Source of the DNA: Chitinophaga pinensis
GTDB lineage: Bacteria > Bacteroidota > Bacteroidia > Chitinophagales > Chitinophagaceae
DNA length: 17,102 nucleotides
NCBI GenBank assembly: GCA_945866165.1
Contig: CAMBGO010000026.1
Coordinates: 1 to 17,102, forward strand
Direction: 5' to 3'
In this document: in pieces, positions 1-7,492 of the stretch
How positions within the stretch are numbered: position 1 is the first letter of the stretch
How the letters are laid out: every line of letters starts with the position of its first letter
Notes under the pieces: model-generated
The model's input: only the letters and a program-made list of their open reading frames with translations
What the model was told of the DNA's origin: nothing
The model's database searches: none
Program-made: the position numbers and the translations under genes

Positions 1-1068
1 TGGAATGAGCGACTAATTAATGAATATTCATCTACTTCAAACTTAGCCCAAAAATATTTCGACCTCTCATTTTGTTATAAAAAAGAAGGCAACAAGGAAA
101 AATCAACTTTCTACCAAAATCTATTAAGTTCTAAATTCCCTGAATGTAACCTAAACCTATTTCTAAAGGACCCTTTAGCGATGGAGAAAATTGAAAAGGA
201 AAAAGAATTAAAGGCAACAAGTACGTATGAAGAGATATACAACCTAATGATTTCAGGAAAATTTGATGAAGCACTTATAAAGAAGAAGATCGCCGACTCC
301 ACTTACGGAGAAAATAATTGGTCGCCACAACTTCTCTACATTGAATCACTATACTACATAAATAAAAGACAAGATAGTATTGCAATCGAAACCCTGGGAA
401 AAATTATAACGCTCTACCCTAACTCTCCCCTTTCAGAGAAAGCACAATTATTTGCATCTGTTATTAGCAGACGGAGTGAGATAGAAAAAGAATTGAAAGA
501 AAAAACTATTGAAAAGGAACAAGAAACAGTTATAGACTGGATTGAAGATGGACCCCTATCAAGAACCAAAGTAAGTGATATAAAAATTGATTCAATGGTC
601 AAAGATAAAGGGATCATAAAGTTGGCTCAACCCATTAAAATTGATTCAACTTCCTTGGTTTCAAATAAAAAGAAGATTACAGATGAAAAATATTCTTTTG
701 ACCTAAATGAAACGCAATTTGCCCTTCTTATTTTGAATGATGTAGATATCATTTATACCAATGAAGCCAAGCGTGCCATTACAAACTACAACAACCGTAG
801 CTTTTCAAATAAAAACCTGGTTGTTCAACAGGAAAAAATAGATGGCAAAACCATTCTTAAGATTTCCGAGTTCAAAAATACACTAGAGGCAATAGATTAT
901 ATTGATATCGCCAGGAAATTAGGCCCAACAGAAATATTCCCTTGGTTGCCAGCTCAGAAATATAGCTTCCTGCTTATTTCGCCATCGAATTTTAAGATTT
1001 TGACTGAAGAAAATAAAATTCAACCCTACTTGGAGTTCATCAAAATTCAACTACCAGGAAAATTTTAA
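1..1068 (+). CDS. PorW/SprE-like TPR lipoprotein, C-terminal part (5' end outside window)
   Basis: The reading frame is open from base 1, so this is the last 355 codons of a longer gene. The ATG at 181 is internal and is not a convincing start. Residues about 60-160 are helical and TPR-like, with a segment ending in LYPNSPLSEKAQ, typical of the last TPR before a processing-type tail. A charged linker follows, then a C-terminal domain (about 230-355) containing FALLILND, NYNNRSFSN and FLLISPSNFKIL. That pattern of a repeated 'F..ND....A...I..YN' core and a final 'SP.NF..L' strand is what I recall from the C-terminus of PorW/SprE, a periplasmic TPR lipoprotein needed for type IX secretion and gliding in Bacteroidota. 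The family call rests on recall of that C-terminal pattern; another TPR lipoprotein is possible. The next gene (PBP1a) begins 45 bases downstream on the same strand. Confidence 0.6.
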   Translation, partial: WNERLINEYSSTSNLAQKYFDLSFCYKKEGNKEKSTFYQNLLSSKFPECNLNLFLKDPLAMEKIEKEKELKATSTYEEIYNLMISGKFDEALIKKKIADSTYGENNWSPQLLYIESLYYINKRQDSIAIETLGKIITLYPNSPLSEKAQLFASVISRRSEIEKELKEKTIEKEQETVIDWIEDGPLSRTKVSDIKIDSMVKDKGIIKLAQPIKIDSTSLVSNKKKITDEKYSFDLNETQFALLILNDVDIIYTNEAKRAITNYNNRSFSNKNLVVQQEKIDGKTILKISEFKNTLEAIDYIDIARKLGPTEIFPWLPAQKYSFLLISPSNFKILTEENKIQPYLEFIKIQLPGKF

Positions 1069-1113
1069 GAATTCCTTTCTTCCAATAACATCTCTTTTAT
1101 TTAGCTTTACCAT

Positions 1114-3534
1114 ATGAGCGAACATCCCAAAAAGAGCGTAGGAACGCCTAAGGCAATTCGGATTTTCTGGAAATATTTTTTCATTTGCTGGTCAGCGTTG
1201 ATACTGGTGATTTTAAGTATTTATATAGGCGTGTTCGGTAAACTACCGTCAATAGAAGAATTACAGAATCCTTCTATGATGTCGTCCTCTGAAATCTATG
1301 CAGATGATGGCACACTGATGGGAAAATTTTATCAAAAAGACAGAATTAATGTAAAATACCAGGATATTTCTCAAAATGTTATCAAGGCATTGATAGCCAC
1401 TGAAGATGAACGTTTCTATCAACACTCCGGCATTGATATAAAGAGTTTATTAAGAGCCATTGTATTTCTTGGTAGTGAAGGAGGAGCAAGCACAATTACG
1501 CAACAAACAGCAAAGGCATTACTTGGACAAGAGAGCAGGAAAAGCGTAATGAGGGTTATTGAAAAACTGAAAGAGTGGATTGTGGCCGTAAGACTAGAAC
1601 GAAATTTTACAAAAGAAGAAATCATCACACTTTACTTAAACATGGTGAACTATGGTGATGAAACTTACGGAATAAGAAACGCAGCAAAAACTTATTTTCA
1701 AAAGGAGCCAGGTCAACTTACAATTGATGAGTCAGCTGTGTTGGTGGGTCTGCTCAAAGGCAGCACCAGATATAATCCAAGAAGAAATCCAAAAGCAGCT
1801 ATAGCGAGGCGCAATACAGTTTTAGACCAAATGGTAAGAAATGATTTTCTAACAAAAGAAGAAGCTAGAAAATTTAAAATCGGACCCATCCAGTTAAAAT
1901 ACCTCAAACTAGATGAAAATGCAGGCATGGCACCATACCTAAGAGAAGTACTAAGAGAAGAGATGAAGGAATGGTGTAAGAAAAATATCAATCCTAAGAC
2001 GAGTGAGCCTTATAACATGTATAAAGACGGACTGAAAATTTATACAACCATCAACCCACGGATGCAAGAATATGCTGAAGTTGCCGTATACCGTCATATG
2101 CAAAACCTTCAAAAAGTATTTAATTCACAGCAAAACATAAAAGACGGATCAGTATGGAAAAGCAAAGAGGGCAAAGCGGTACTTGACATAACCCTGAAAC
2201 AATCTGATCGTTGGAAGGCGATGGAAGAAGAGGGCATTGACGAAGAAGAAATAAAAAAAAGCTTCAATGAGCCCATTCCAATGCGCATTTTTGCATGGAA
2301 TGAAAAACGTGAAAAGGATACGGTGATGAGTCCGTTGGATTCTTTAAAGTACCATAAACAAATGATGCAAATAGGACTCATTTCTATGGATCCAATGACC
2401 GGTGAAATCAAAGCAGGGGTAGGAGGAAGCAATTTTAAGCGATTCAAATTCGATCACGCAAACGTAAAAACAAAACGTCAAGTTGGATCCACTTTCAAGC
2501 CAATTTTATATACCCTTGGGGTCGTAAATGGATATAAACCTGAAACCATTTTACCAGGTGGGCCAATTGATATGGGTGGAAAAATGATTAGTGGCGATGG
2601 TGGACCCATGGCAATCTGTCTTGCATTCTCAAAAAATCCAGGAGCCGTTTACCTTATTAATCAACTTGGTGTTAATAAAACCATAGAGTTTGCTGAGAAG
2701 GCAGGAATTGTTTCTAAAATTCCTCCCTACCCTTCTATTGCATTGGGTTCTGCTGATATATCCCTATTTGAAATGATTCAAGCATACAGCATTTTTCCAG
2801 GAAGGGGATTCAACGTAAAACCCTTTTTTGTCACTAGAATTGAAGATAAAAATGGCAATGTATTGGCCAATTTCAGAACTGAAACAAAGGAAGTTGTTAA
2901 TGAAACCGAGGCATTTATCATGACTAAAATGCTACAGGGAGTAGTTGATTATGGAACTGGTCGTGCTCTAAGGGGTGCTTATGGTATATCGAGTGAAGTA
3001 GCAGGAAAAACAGGTACAACTAATGATAATGCAGATGGCTGGTTCATTGGGTTTAGTCCACAACTCCTCTCAGGCGTTTGGGTTGGCTGTGATGATCCAT
3101 TCTTGCGCATGTTATACACTTCTGGCGGTTCACAAATGGCCATGCCAGCATGGGCATATTATTATCAACAGGTATTCAATGATAAAACCTTAAATATTGA
3201 TCCTAGTGCAAGGTTTGTTTCCCCATCAGGAATGCAAAGCGATATTCTCTTTGATTATAATCAATTTAAACCTGCTGACAGCACACTTCCAATTGAAGGG
3301 GATGAAGGTGCTAATAACCCTGCAAAAACTATAGAGATTCCCATTAGTGATGGAAAAGAAAAAGTATTGACTGAATCGCAAATATTCAATGCTGATGATG
3401 CTCAGAATACGGGGGGGCAAAAAAATGATAAAGTGATTAAGCAGGCACCAATTCATACACAACCAAAGGATACAATTAAAAAGAGAAGGGGTATAATTTA
3501 TAGGATATTTAAAAAATCAAAGGATACAAATTAA
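1114..3534 (+). CDS. Class A penicillin-binding protein (PBP1a), peptidoglycan transglycosylase/transpeptidase
   Basis: This bifunctional enzyme polymerises lipid II glycan strands and cross-links them in the periplasm, anchored in the inner membrane. A single N-terminal membrane segment spans about residues 17-40. The glycosyltransferase 51 domain follows, with the catalytic Glu97 in ATEDERFYQHSG, then GGASTITQQ (123-131) and the RNFTKEEIITLYLN helix. The transpeptidase domain carries all three canonical motifs: SxxK as STFK (Ser459 nucleophile, Lys462), SxN as SKN (506-508) and KTG as KTGTT (from 632). Its 806 residues are normal for the family in Bacteroidota. The last 90 or so residues are polar and low in conservation, ending in a basic stretch. 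The ATG at 1114 has no Shine-Dalgarno sequence, as is common in this phylum, but it places the membrane anchor correctly. It may be co-transcribed with the upstream PorW-like gene (45-base gap). The inverted repeat at 3711-3763 probably terminates it. Confidence 0.95.
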   Translation: MSEHPKKSVGTPKAIRIFWKYFFICWSALILVILSIYIGVFGKLPSIEELQNPSMMSSSEIYADDGTLMGKFYQKDRINVKYQDISQNVIKALIATEDERFYQHSGIDIKSLLRAIVFLGSEGGASTITQQTAKALLGQESRKSVMRVIEKLKEWIVAVRLERNFTKEEIITLYLNMVNYGDETYGIRNAAKTYFQKEPGQLTIDESAVLVGLLKGSTRYNPRRNPKAAIARRNTVLDQMVRNDFLTKEEARKFKIGPIQLKYLKLDENAGMAPYLREVLREEMKEWCKKNINPKTSEPYNMYKDGLKIYTTINPRMQEYAEVAVYRHMQNLQKVFNSQQNIKDGSVWKSKEGKAVLDITLKQSDRWKAMEEEGIDEEEIKKSFNEPIPMRIFAWNEKREKDTVMSPLDSLKYHKQMMQIGLISMDPMTGEIKAGVGGSNFKRFKFDHANVKTKRQVGSTFKPILYTLGVVNGYKPETILPGGPIDMGGKMISGDGGPMAICLAFSKNPGAVYLINQLGVNKTIEFAEKAGIVSKIPPYPSIALGSADISLFEMIQAYSIFPGRGFNVKPFFVTRIEDKNGNVLANFRTETKEVVNETEAFIMTKMLQGVVDYGTGRALRGAYGISSEVAGKTGTTNDNADGWFIGFSPQLLSGVWVGCDDPFLRMLYTSGGSQMAMPAWAYYYQQVFNDKTLNIDPSARFVSPSGMQSDILFDYNQFKPADSTLPIEGDEGANNPAKTIEIPISDGKEKVLTESQIFNADDAQNTGGQKNDKVIKQAPIHTQPKDTIKKRRGIIYRIFKKSKDTN

Positions 3535-3710
3535 TAGGATAACATTCCTCATAAAAAAGAGTCTGAACTTTATAGAATAATAAGGCGATATGGCGTAGAC
3601 CAACTCGTTTAAAATCTCATTTATTGCTCACCCTACGACCAGAGAATTTAAATTGCTTGCTAAAGAATACTGGACCAATTAATCTGACAATACAGTTTCA
3701 ATATGGTGTA

Positions 3711-3763
3711 ATGATATTAAAATAAATAGCCGGCTTGAAGCCGGCTATTTATTTTAATATCAT
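3711..3763. terminator. Bidirectional intrinsic terminator between convergent genes
   Basis: Bases 3711-3736 are the exact reverse complement of 3738-3763: 26 paired positions around a single central G. In RNA the hairpin would close as a GC-rich core (AGCCGGC/GCCGGCT) with a small TTGAA loop. The outer stem is A-rich on one side and T-rich on the other, so each strand gives a GC hairpin followed by a U-rich tract. It lies 177 bases after the PBP1a stop and 12 bases after the stop of the minus-strand OmpA gene, so it can end both transcripts. I see no gene in the 241 bases between those two stops. Confidence 0.85.
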
Positions 3764-3775
3764 AGAGAATTAATC

Positions 3776-5098
3776 TTACTTCACCTTAACATCTACCCTA
3801 CGGTTTTTAGCCCTTCCCTTTGATGTTGCATTGCTATCAACTGGATTTTTAGAACCGTAACCAACTGCCTCCATTCTTGAAGCTTCAATTCCTTTTTTAA
3901 CAAGGAATCCCATTACAGCATTTGCTCTTCTTGTAGATAGTGGATCATTTATTTTATCTGATCCAGTGTTGTCAGTATGGCCTTCAATGGTGATGGTTAC
4001 AAACTCATTTTTCTGTAAAATATCTGCAACAACCATTAAGTCCTTTGTAGCTTTACTAGAAAGAACAACCTTACCTGTTTGAAACTTTAGATTATCAGAA
4101 CTGATGCTGATTTCAGGACAACCTTTGTTTGCAGCCACTCCAGGGATATCAATACACCTGTCTTCTTCGTCATTTATACCGTCACCATCTTTATCTGGCA
4201 CAGGACATCCACCATATTTTGCAGTTCCTGCAACAGTTGGACATTTATCTTCTTCATCATTGATGCCATCCTTGTCTGTGTCTGGGATAGGGCACCCGTC
4301 ATATTTTGCAATTCCAGCAACAGTTGGGCATTTATCTTTTTCATCATTGATGCCATCCTTGTCTGTATCTGGAACAGGACAACCATCATATTTAGCAACA
4401 CCAGCTACCAAAGGACATTTGTCTGTGGCATCAGGAACCCCGTCCTTGTCTGTGTCAACTACAACCGGCACTGGAGGTGCTAGTGTAACAACAGGCTTTG
4501 GTTTCCTAGGATAAAGCTCTGCGATTACACCCATGCTGTAAAATAAGTGAAAGTTATTATTTGCTGTTACAGGCAATCGATATTGTGTCTGAAAAGTCAT
4601 CAAGGTACCGTCAAATAAATTGAGCTGTAAGCCACCTCCAACTGGAATGTATGCAGCGTAATAACCTTGCCATAGTGAGGCGCCAGCACCTGCAGAAAGG
4701 AAAGGAGAAATGAAGTATTGATCAGAAAGCAGCTTCATAAAAATATTGGCATCTGATTCAAAATAGGCTCTAGTTCCTCGTTCCTTACCATAAGCAGTAG
4801 GTGTTTGCATTGGAGCATTCATTAGTGCAAATCCAACACGGGCATTGAAATCAAAATTATCAGACAATCCTTCTGTATAGGATATAGACATTCCAGCCTT
4901 AGTCCTACCAGTAGCTCCCCATTGTTTCTTACTTAAAACATCACTCATCCCTTTATCCCTTATTTGAGCTGCAGTAACATAGTCTTGCAAGGTTACATGA
5001 ACCCCAAGCGATTTTGGTTTCTTATAATAATTCGTTTTTTGTGCGAGGGCAACAAAGACAAACAGAAAACTGAAGATTGTCAGTAGAATACGTTTCAT
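3776..5098 (-). CDS. OmpA-family outer-membrane protein with thrombospondin type 3 repeats
   Basis: I start this 440-residue protein at the ATG at 5096-5098, because that gives a clean signal peptide (MKRILLTIFSFLFVFVALAQ). A longer frame back to a GTG at 5176 would bury the signal peptide and would overlap the RlpA stop and the promoter. After the signal peptide, residues about 20-215 look like an outer-membrane beta-barrel (aromatic-rich alternating strands). Four 29-residue thrombospondin type 3 calcium-binding-type repeats follow (DTDKDGxxDxxDKCP...GCP). The C-terminal OmpA/MotB domain contains IEGHTDNTGS and LSTRRANAV and would bind peptidoglycan. Such proteins tie the outer membrane to the wall in Bacteroidota. 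RlpA lies upstream on the same strand, 77 bases away, and the OmpA gene appears to have its own promoter. A bidirectional terminator follows the stop. Confidence 0.93.
   Translation of the reverse strand: MKRILLTIFSFLFVFVALAQKTNYYKKPKSLGVHVTLQDYVTAAQIRDKGMSDVLSKKQWGATGRTKAGMSISYTEGLSDNFDFNARVGFALMNAPMQTPTAYGKERGTRAYFESDANIFMKLLSDQYFISPFLSAGAGASLWQGYYAAYIPVGGGLQLNLFDGTLMTFQTQYRLPVTANNNFHLFYSMGVIAELYPRKPKPVVTLAPPVPVVVDTDKDGVPDATDKCPLVAGVAKYDGCPVPDTDKDGINDEKDKCPTVAGIAKYDGCPIPDTDKDGINDEEDKCPTVAGTAKYGGCPVPDKDGDGINDEEDRCIDIPGVAANKGCPEISISSDNLKFQTGKVVLSSKATKDLMVVADILQKNEFVTITIEGHTDNTGSDKINDPLSTRRANAVMGFLVKKGIEASRMEAVGYGSKNPVDSNATSKGRAKNRRVDVKVK
4116..4463 (-). repeat. Four tandem 87-base units encoding thrombospondin type 3 repeats
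   Basis: Units begin at 4116, 4203, 4290 and 4377, exactly 87 bases (29 codons) apart. The two central units agree at about 76 of 87 bases by hand count, including a run of more than 20 identical bases around 'tcatcattgatgccatcc'. The outer two are more diverged. Each unit encodes one acidic D-x-D-x-D-G loop, a Lys-Cys-Pro and a Gly-Cys-Pro. Such repeats form an extended, probably calcium-stabilised linker between barrel and peptidoglycan-binding domain. Confidence 0.9.
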
Positions 5099-5122
5099 AA
5101 ACAGTTGGTTTTGTATATTAAA

Positions 5123-5130
5123 CAAAATTA
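5123..5130 (-). promoter_or_regulatory. Probable Bacteroidota-type -7 box for the OmpA gene
   Basis: On the minus strand this reads TAATTTTG, a full match to the Bacteroidota -7 consensus TAnnTTTG. It sits 24 bases before the ATG at 5098, which leaves a short leader. The -33 region about 20 bases upstream reads TTTT rather than the preferred TTTG/TTG, so the match is good at -7 only. It lies in the 77-base gap after the RlpA gene and supports separate transcription of the OmpA gene from the 5098 start. Confidence 0.5.
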
Positions 5131-5175
5131 ACCCTACGGAGGCTAAGAATAAAATTTTTGTTCGCTTTTCAACCA

Positions 5176-5598
5176 CTAGTTCCTTTTTAGTGGATAAATT
5201 CTTTCTACAAGTACTTTGGTTACCCCTTTTCTATCCAATTTGATCTTTTTGGCTGCCGTTGTTGTTAAATCTACCAATCTTGGATTACGGTGGTGAAGCC
5301 TATCGGTGACCGTCACCTCAACAGAAAGCTTATTAGAAAGATTTGTAACTCGAATCAGCGTACCCATCGGATAGGTATTGTGGGCACAAGTCATCTTTTT
5401 TTGGCTGAAAATCTGGCCATTTGCCATTTTTCTACCAATAAACTTATCAGCATAAAAACTTGCAATCCCGAGAGTTGAATCCGATATAACAACCTTTCTA
5501 TAATTTACTTTCTGCTGCGAAAATGAATCAACTGAAAGAAAAAAAGAAAAAGTAACCGTTATCAAAAGGCAAATATGTTGCTTTTGAAGTATTGCCAT
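5176..5598 (-). CDS. RlpA-like double-psi beta-barrel protein (septal ring lytic transglycosylase family)
   Basis: This 140-residue secreted protein has an N-terminal signal peptide (hydrophobic segment about 9-22, cleavage probably near SFS-Q at 26-28). The rest is one RlpA-like double-psi beta-barrel domain. It contains GIASFYADKFIGRKMANGQ (44-62), TCAHNTYPMGT (70-80, with His73) and VTDRLHHRNPRLVDLTTTAA (97-116, with Asp99). These correspond to the family's 'ASWYG..F.GR.TA.GE', 'AAH..LP.GT' and 'V.DRGP......IDLS.AAA' blocks. RlpA proteins bind or cleave denuded glycan strands at the septum, but activity is proven for only some members. There is no SPOR domain, unlike E. coli RlpA, so septal targeting is not evident. 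The upstream region is AT-rich and I found no convincing promoter box. The OmpA gene follows in the same direction. Confidence 0.87.
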   Translation of the reverse strand: MAILQKQHICLLITVTFSFFLSVDSFSQQKVNYRKVVISDSTLGIASFYADKFIGRKMANGQIFSQKKMTCAHNTYPMGTLIRVTNLSNKLSVEVTVTDRLHHRNPRLVDLTTTAAKKIKLDRKGVTKVLVERIYPLKRN

Positions 5599-5968
5599 TT
5601 TTTATCATTTACATATTAATCAAATTACGAAATATATAAGACTCCTCAAATTTTAAAATCAATTAACTGATTATCAATTAATTGTATTTATAAATCCAAA
5701 TTTGATAAATAAAGCTGCTAACAAATTTTCGCTTAAACACGTTTTTCTCCAAGGCTTAAGTGCGTCGGTTTCCCATCCCTGTCTCCCTTTGGGGGAAGGG
5801 CATGCAGGAGGTTAGATTAATAATTAACCAAGAAAAAACTTCCAACCCCTTCCTATAAAAAAAACGGTGATGGGAATAAAAGTAACCTCGCTGGAATCTC
5901 TGCGGGCAGCAAGGAACATGCAAAAATGAACTTGCAATTGTAGTTTAATGGGCTAACTTAGTGGCTAT
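5599..5968. other. Gene-free divergent intergenic region with inverted-repeat structure
   Basis: This 370-base stretch separates the minus-strand RlpA gene from the plus-strand VanX-like gene. Bases 5599-5760 are very AT-rich, with a direct repeat of TCAATTAA near 5660-5685. Bases 5770-5876 are different. TTCCCATC (5770-5777) is matched by GATGGGAA (5869-5876) about 100 bases away. Between them is a compact CCCTT...AAGGG hairpin (about 5785-5800) and an imperfect GGTTA...TAACC palindrome (about 5810-5829). Only very short frames (under 20 codons) are open. Promoters for both flanking genes should lie here, but I cannot place them with confidence. The 107-base inverted-repeat block resembles small dispersed intergenic repeats seen in Bacteroidota genomes; that is inference. 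Confidence 0.5.
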
Positions 5969-6667
5969 ATGTTTGGTAATCGAATCTTATTGCTTTTCGT
6001 TTTCAAAACCCTCTTCCTTTTAAGTTTAAAATCACAAACTGAGGTAAAAAACCAATTGAAAGTGATCTCCTCTCTTGATAGTCTTGAAATGACGATTGCC
6101 TTGGATCCACTGTTAGAAATGATGGAATTAAAGCAATTGGTGCCCAATATCAAATATGATCTGGCCTATGCTCAAAAGTCAAATTTCACCAAACACCGCT
6201 TATACCCCAAAAGATTAAAATCAACCTATCTAAGAAAAGAGCCGGCCCTAGCCCTGGCAAAAATTGCTGCGGAGTTGGCGGTCAAAGGACTTGGCATTCT
6301 AGTATGGGATGCTTACAGGCCATATTTCGTGACAGAAAGATTTTGGAAGTTGATTCACGATGAACGATATGTAGCAAATCCAATCAAAGGAAGTGGGCAT
6401 AACAGGGGTATTGCCATTGATATGACATTATATGAATTGAGCTCAGGGACACTAATAGACATGCCCACAGGTTTTGATGATTTTTCTGAAAACGCCCATC
6501 ATGGCTATCAAAATATCTCTGAAATCAACATAAAAAACAGAGAAATTTTAAAGGGTGTGATGGAAAAAAATGGATTTATTAAATTTGAAACAGAATGGTG
6601 GCATTACTCATGGCCTTCGCCCTCAAAATATGACGTGTTGAACATTCCATTCTCACAATTAAAATAA
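5969..6667 (+). CDS. VanX-type D-alanyl-D-alanine dipeptidase (M15D), exported
   Basis: This zinc peptidase is predicted to split D-Ala-D-Ala. The 232-residue protein has an N-terminal signal peptide (hydrophobic 5-20), so it should act in the periplasm. M15D hallmarks are all present: DAYRP (114-118, Arg117 equivalent to the transition-state Arg of VanX), SGHNRGIAID (142-151, zinc ligands His144 and Asp151), MPTGFDDFSENAHHGY, and ETEWWHY (catalytic Glu209, zinc ligand His212). Length fits the family. No vanH, vanA/D-Ala-D-Lac ligase or VanRS genes are nearby, so this is not a glycopeptide-resistance operon. A role in peptidoglycan turnover or D-Ala scavenging is more likely. The ATG at 5969 is chosen because it gives the signal peptide; the next in-frame ATGs would remove it. 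The SDR gene begins 5 bases after its stop, so the two are probably co-transcribed. Confidence 0.9.
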   Translation: MFGNRILLLFVFKTLFLLSLKSQTEVKNQLKVISSLDSLEMTIALDPLLEMMELKQLVPNIKYDLAYAQKSNFTKHRLYPKRLKSTYLRKEPALALAKIAAELAVKGLGILVWDAYRPYFVTERFWKLIHDERYVANPIKGSGHNRGIAIDMTLYELSSGTLIDMPTGFDDFSENAHHGYQNISEINIKNREILKGVMEKNGFIKFETEWWHYSWPSPSKYDVLNIPFSQLK

Positions 6668-6672
6668 AAGAA

Positions 6673-7455
6673 ATGCTCCAACATAAGAACATCCTAATCA
6701 TTGGTGGCACAAGTGGAATTGGACTTGCTGCCGCAAAAAGATTTTATGAGTTGGGGGCTAATATTGTTTGTATTGGTAAAAATGAAGATGGCGCTAAACC
6801 TTCTGTCACTGAATCATCTACGCATCACATTTTATTAGCCGATGCATCAAAAGATGAAACTGCAGAATGGGGCATCAGTTACTGTCTTGATAAATTTAAA
6901 GGGTTCGATGGATTGCTACACATAGCAGGTGGGAGTGGAAGAAAATTTGGCGATGGCCCCTTGCATGAAATGACTTTAGATGGATGGATAAAAACAATGG
7001 AGTTAAATGCAACAAGTGTAATGCTTTCAAATAAAGCTGCCATCAAGGCTTTCCTTGACCTCGAAAAAGGTGGATCAATAGTAAACATTGCATCTGTTCT
7101 TTCCAACAACCCTGCACCACATCATTTTTCAACACATGCCTATGCAGCTTCAAAAGCAGCAGTGGTTGGACTAAGCAAATCTGCAGCTTCATTTTACGCA
7201 AAAAATAATATTAGAGTAAATGTAATTTCTCCCGGATTAATTGAAACGCCCATGTCAAAAAGGGCTGTTGAAAACGAAGAAATCATGTCTTATATCAAAA
7301 CAAAGCAACCGATTGATGGCGGAAGAATTGGATATCCAGAAGACTTAACCGAATTGATGGCATTGCTCCTGTCTGATCAAGGGAAATTCATCACAGGACA
7401 AAATATTTCAATAGATGGCGGTTGGTCTATATCTGAAGGGCAGTATGCCATTTAA
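6673..7455 (+). CDS. SDR-family NAD(P)-dependent oxidoreductase
   Basis: A classical short-chain dehydrogenase/reductase of 260 residues with a Rossmann fold: the dinucleotide-binding GGTSGIG (11-17), an IAGG motif in place of the usual NNAG, and active-site residues Asn112, Ser141 (NIASV), Tyr157 and Lys161 (YAASK). The C-terminal part has VNVISPGLIETPM and the common ending ITGQNISIDGGWS. The catalytic tetrad is complete, so it should be active. The Ser-to-Tyr spacing is 16 residues, three more than in FabG, so the substrate loop differs. Substrate cannot be told from sequence; sugar, polyol and 3-oxoacyl substrates are all possible. It is the second gene of the plus-strand cluster, 5 bases after the dipeptidase and 37 before the SIS gene. 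If the cluster is a sugar pathway, this would be the oxidation or reduction step. Confidence 0.88.
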   Translation: MLQHKNILIIGGTSGIGLAAAKRFYELGANIVCIGKNEDGAKPSVTESSTHHILLADASKDETAEWGISYCLDKFKGFDGLLHIAGGSGRKFGDGPLHEMTLDGWIKTMELNATSVMLSNKAAIKAFLDLEKGGSIVNIASVLSNNPAPHHFSTHAYAASKAAVVGLSKSAASFYAKNNIRVNVISPGLIETPMSKRAVENEEIMSYIKTKQPIDGGRIGYPEDLTELMALLLSDQGKFITGQNISIDGGWSISEGQYAI

Positions 7456-7492
7456 TCTTAAAAAAGAATTTCAACAATAACAACATAGACAA

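Noticed and set aside
4116..4463. CRISPR-like regular repeats
   Set aside because: The 87-base units are contiguous, in frame, protein-coding and have no spacers.
4104..4514. Plus-strand 136-codon open frame opposite the OmpA gene
   Set aside because: It is the antisense shadow of the 87-base repeats; its Ser/Pro-rich periodic sequence simply mirrors the repeat codons.
5099..5176. GTG start at 5176 giving a 466-residue OmpA protein
   Set aside because: It would bury the signal peptide at residue 27, overlap the RlpA stop codon and include the probable promoter box; the ATG at 5098 is better.
5967..5974. TATGTTTG match to the -7 promoter consensus
   Set aside because: It overlaps the start codon of the dipeptidase gene; a transcript from it would lose the start and signal peptide, so it is probably chance.
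5969..6667. Vancomycin-resistance (vanX) gene
   Set aside because: No vanH, ligase or two-component genes are nearby and the protein has a signal peptide.
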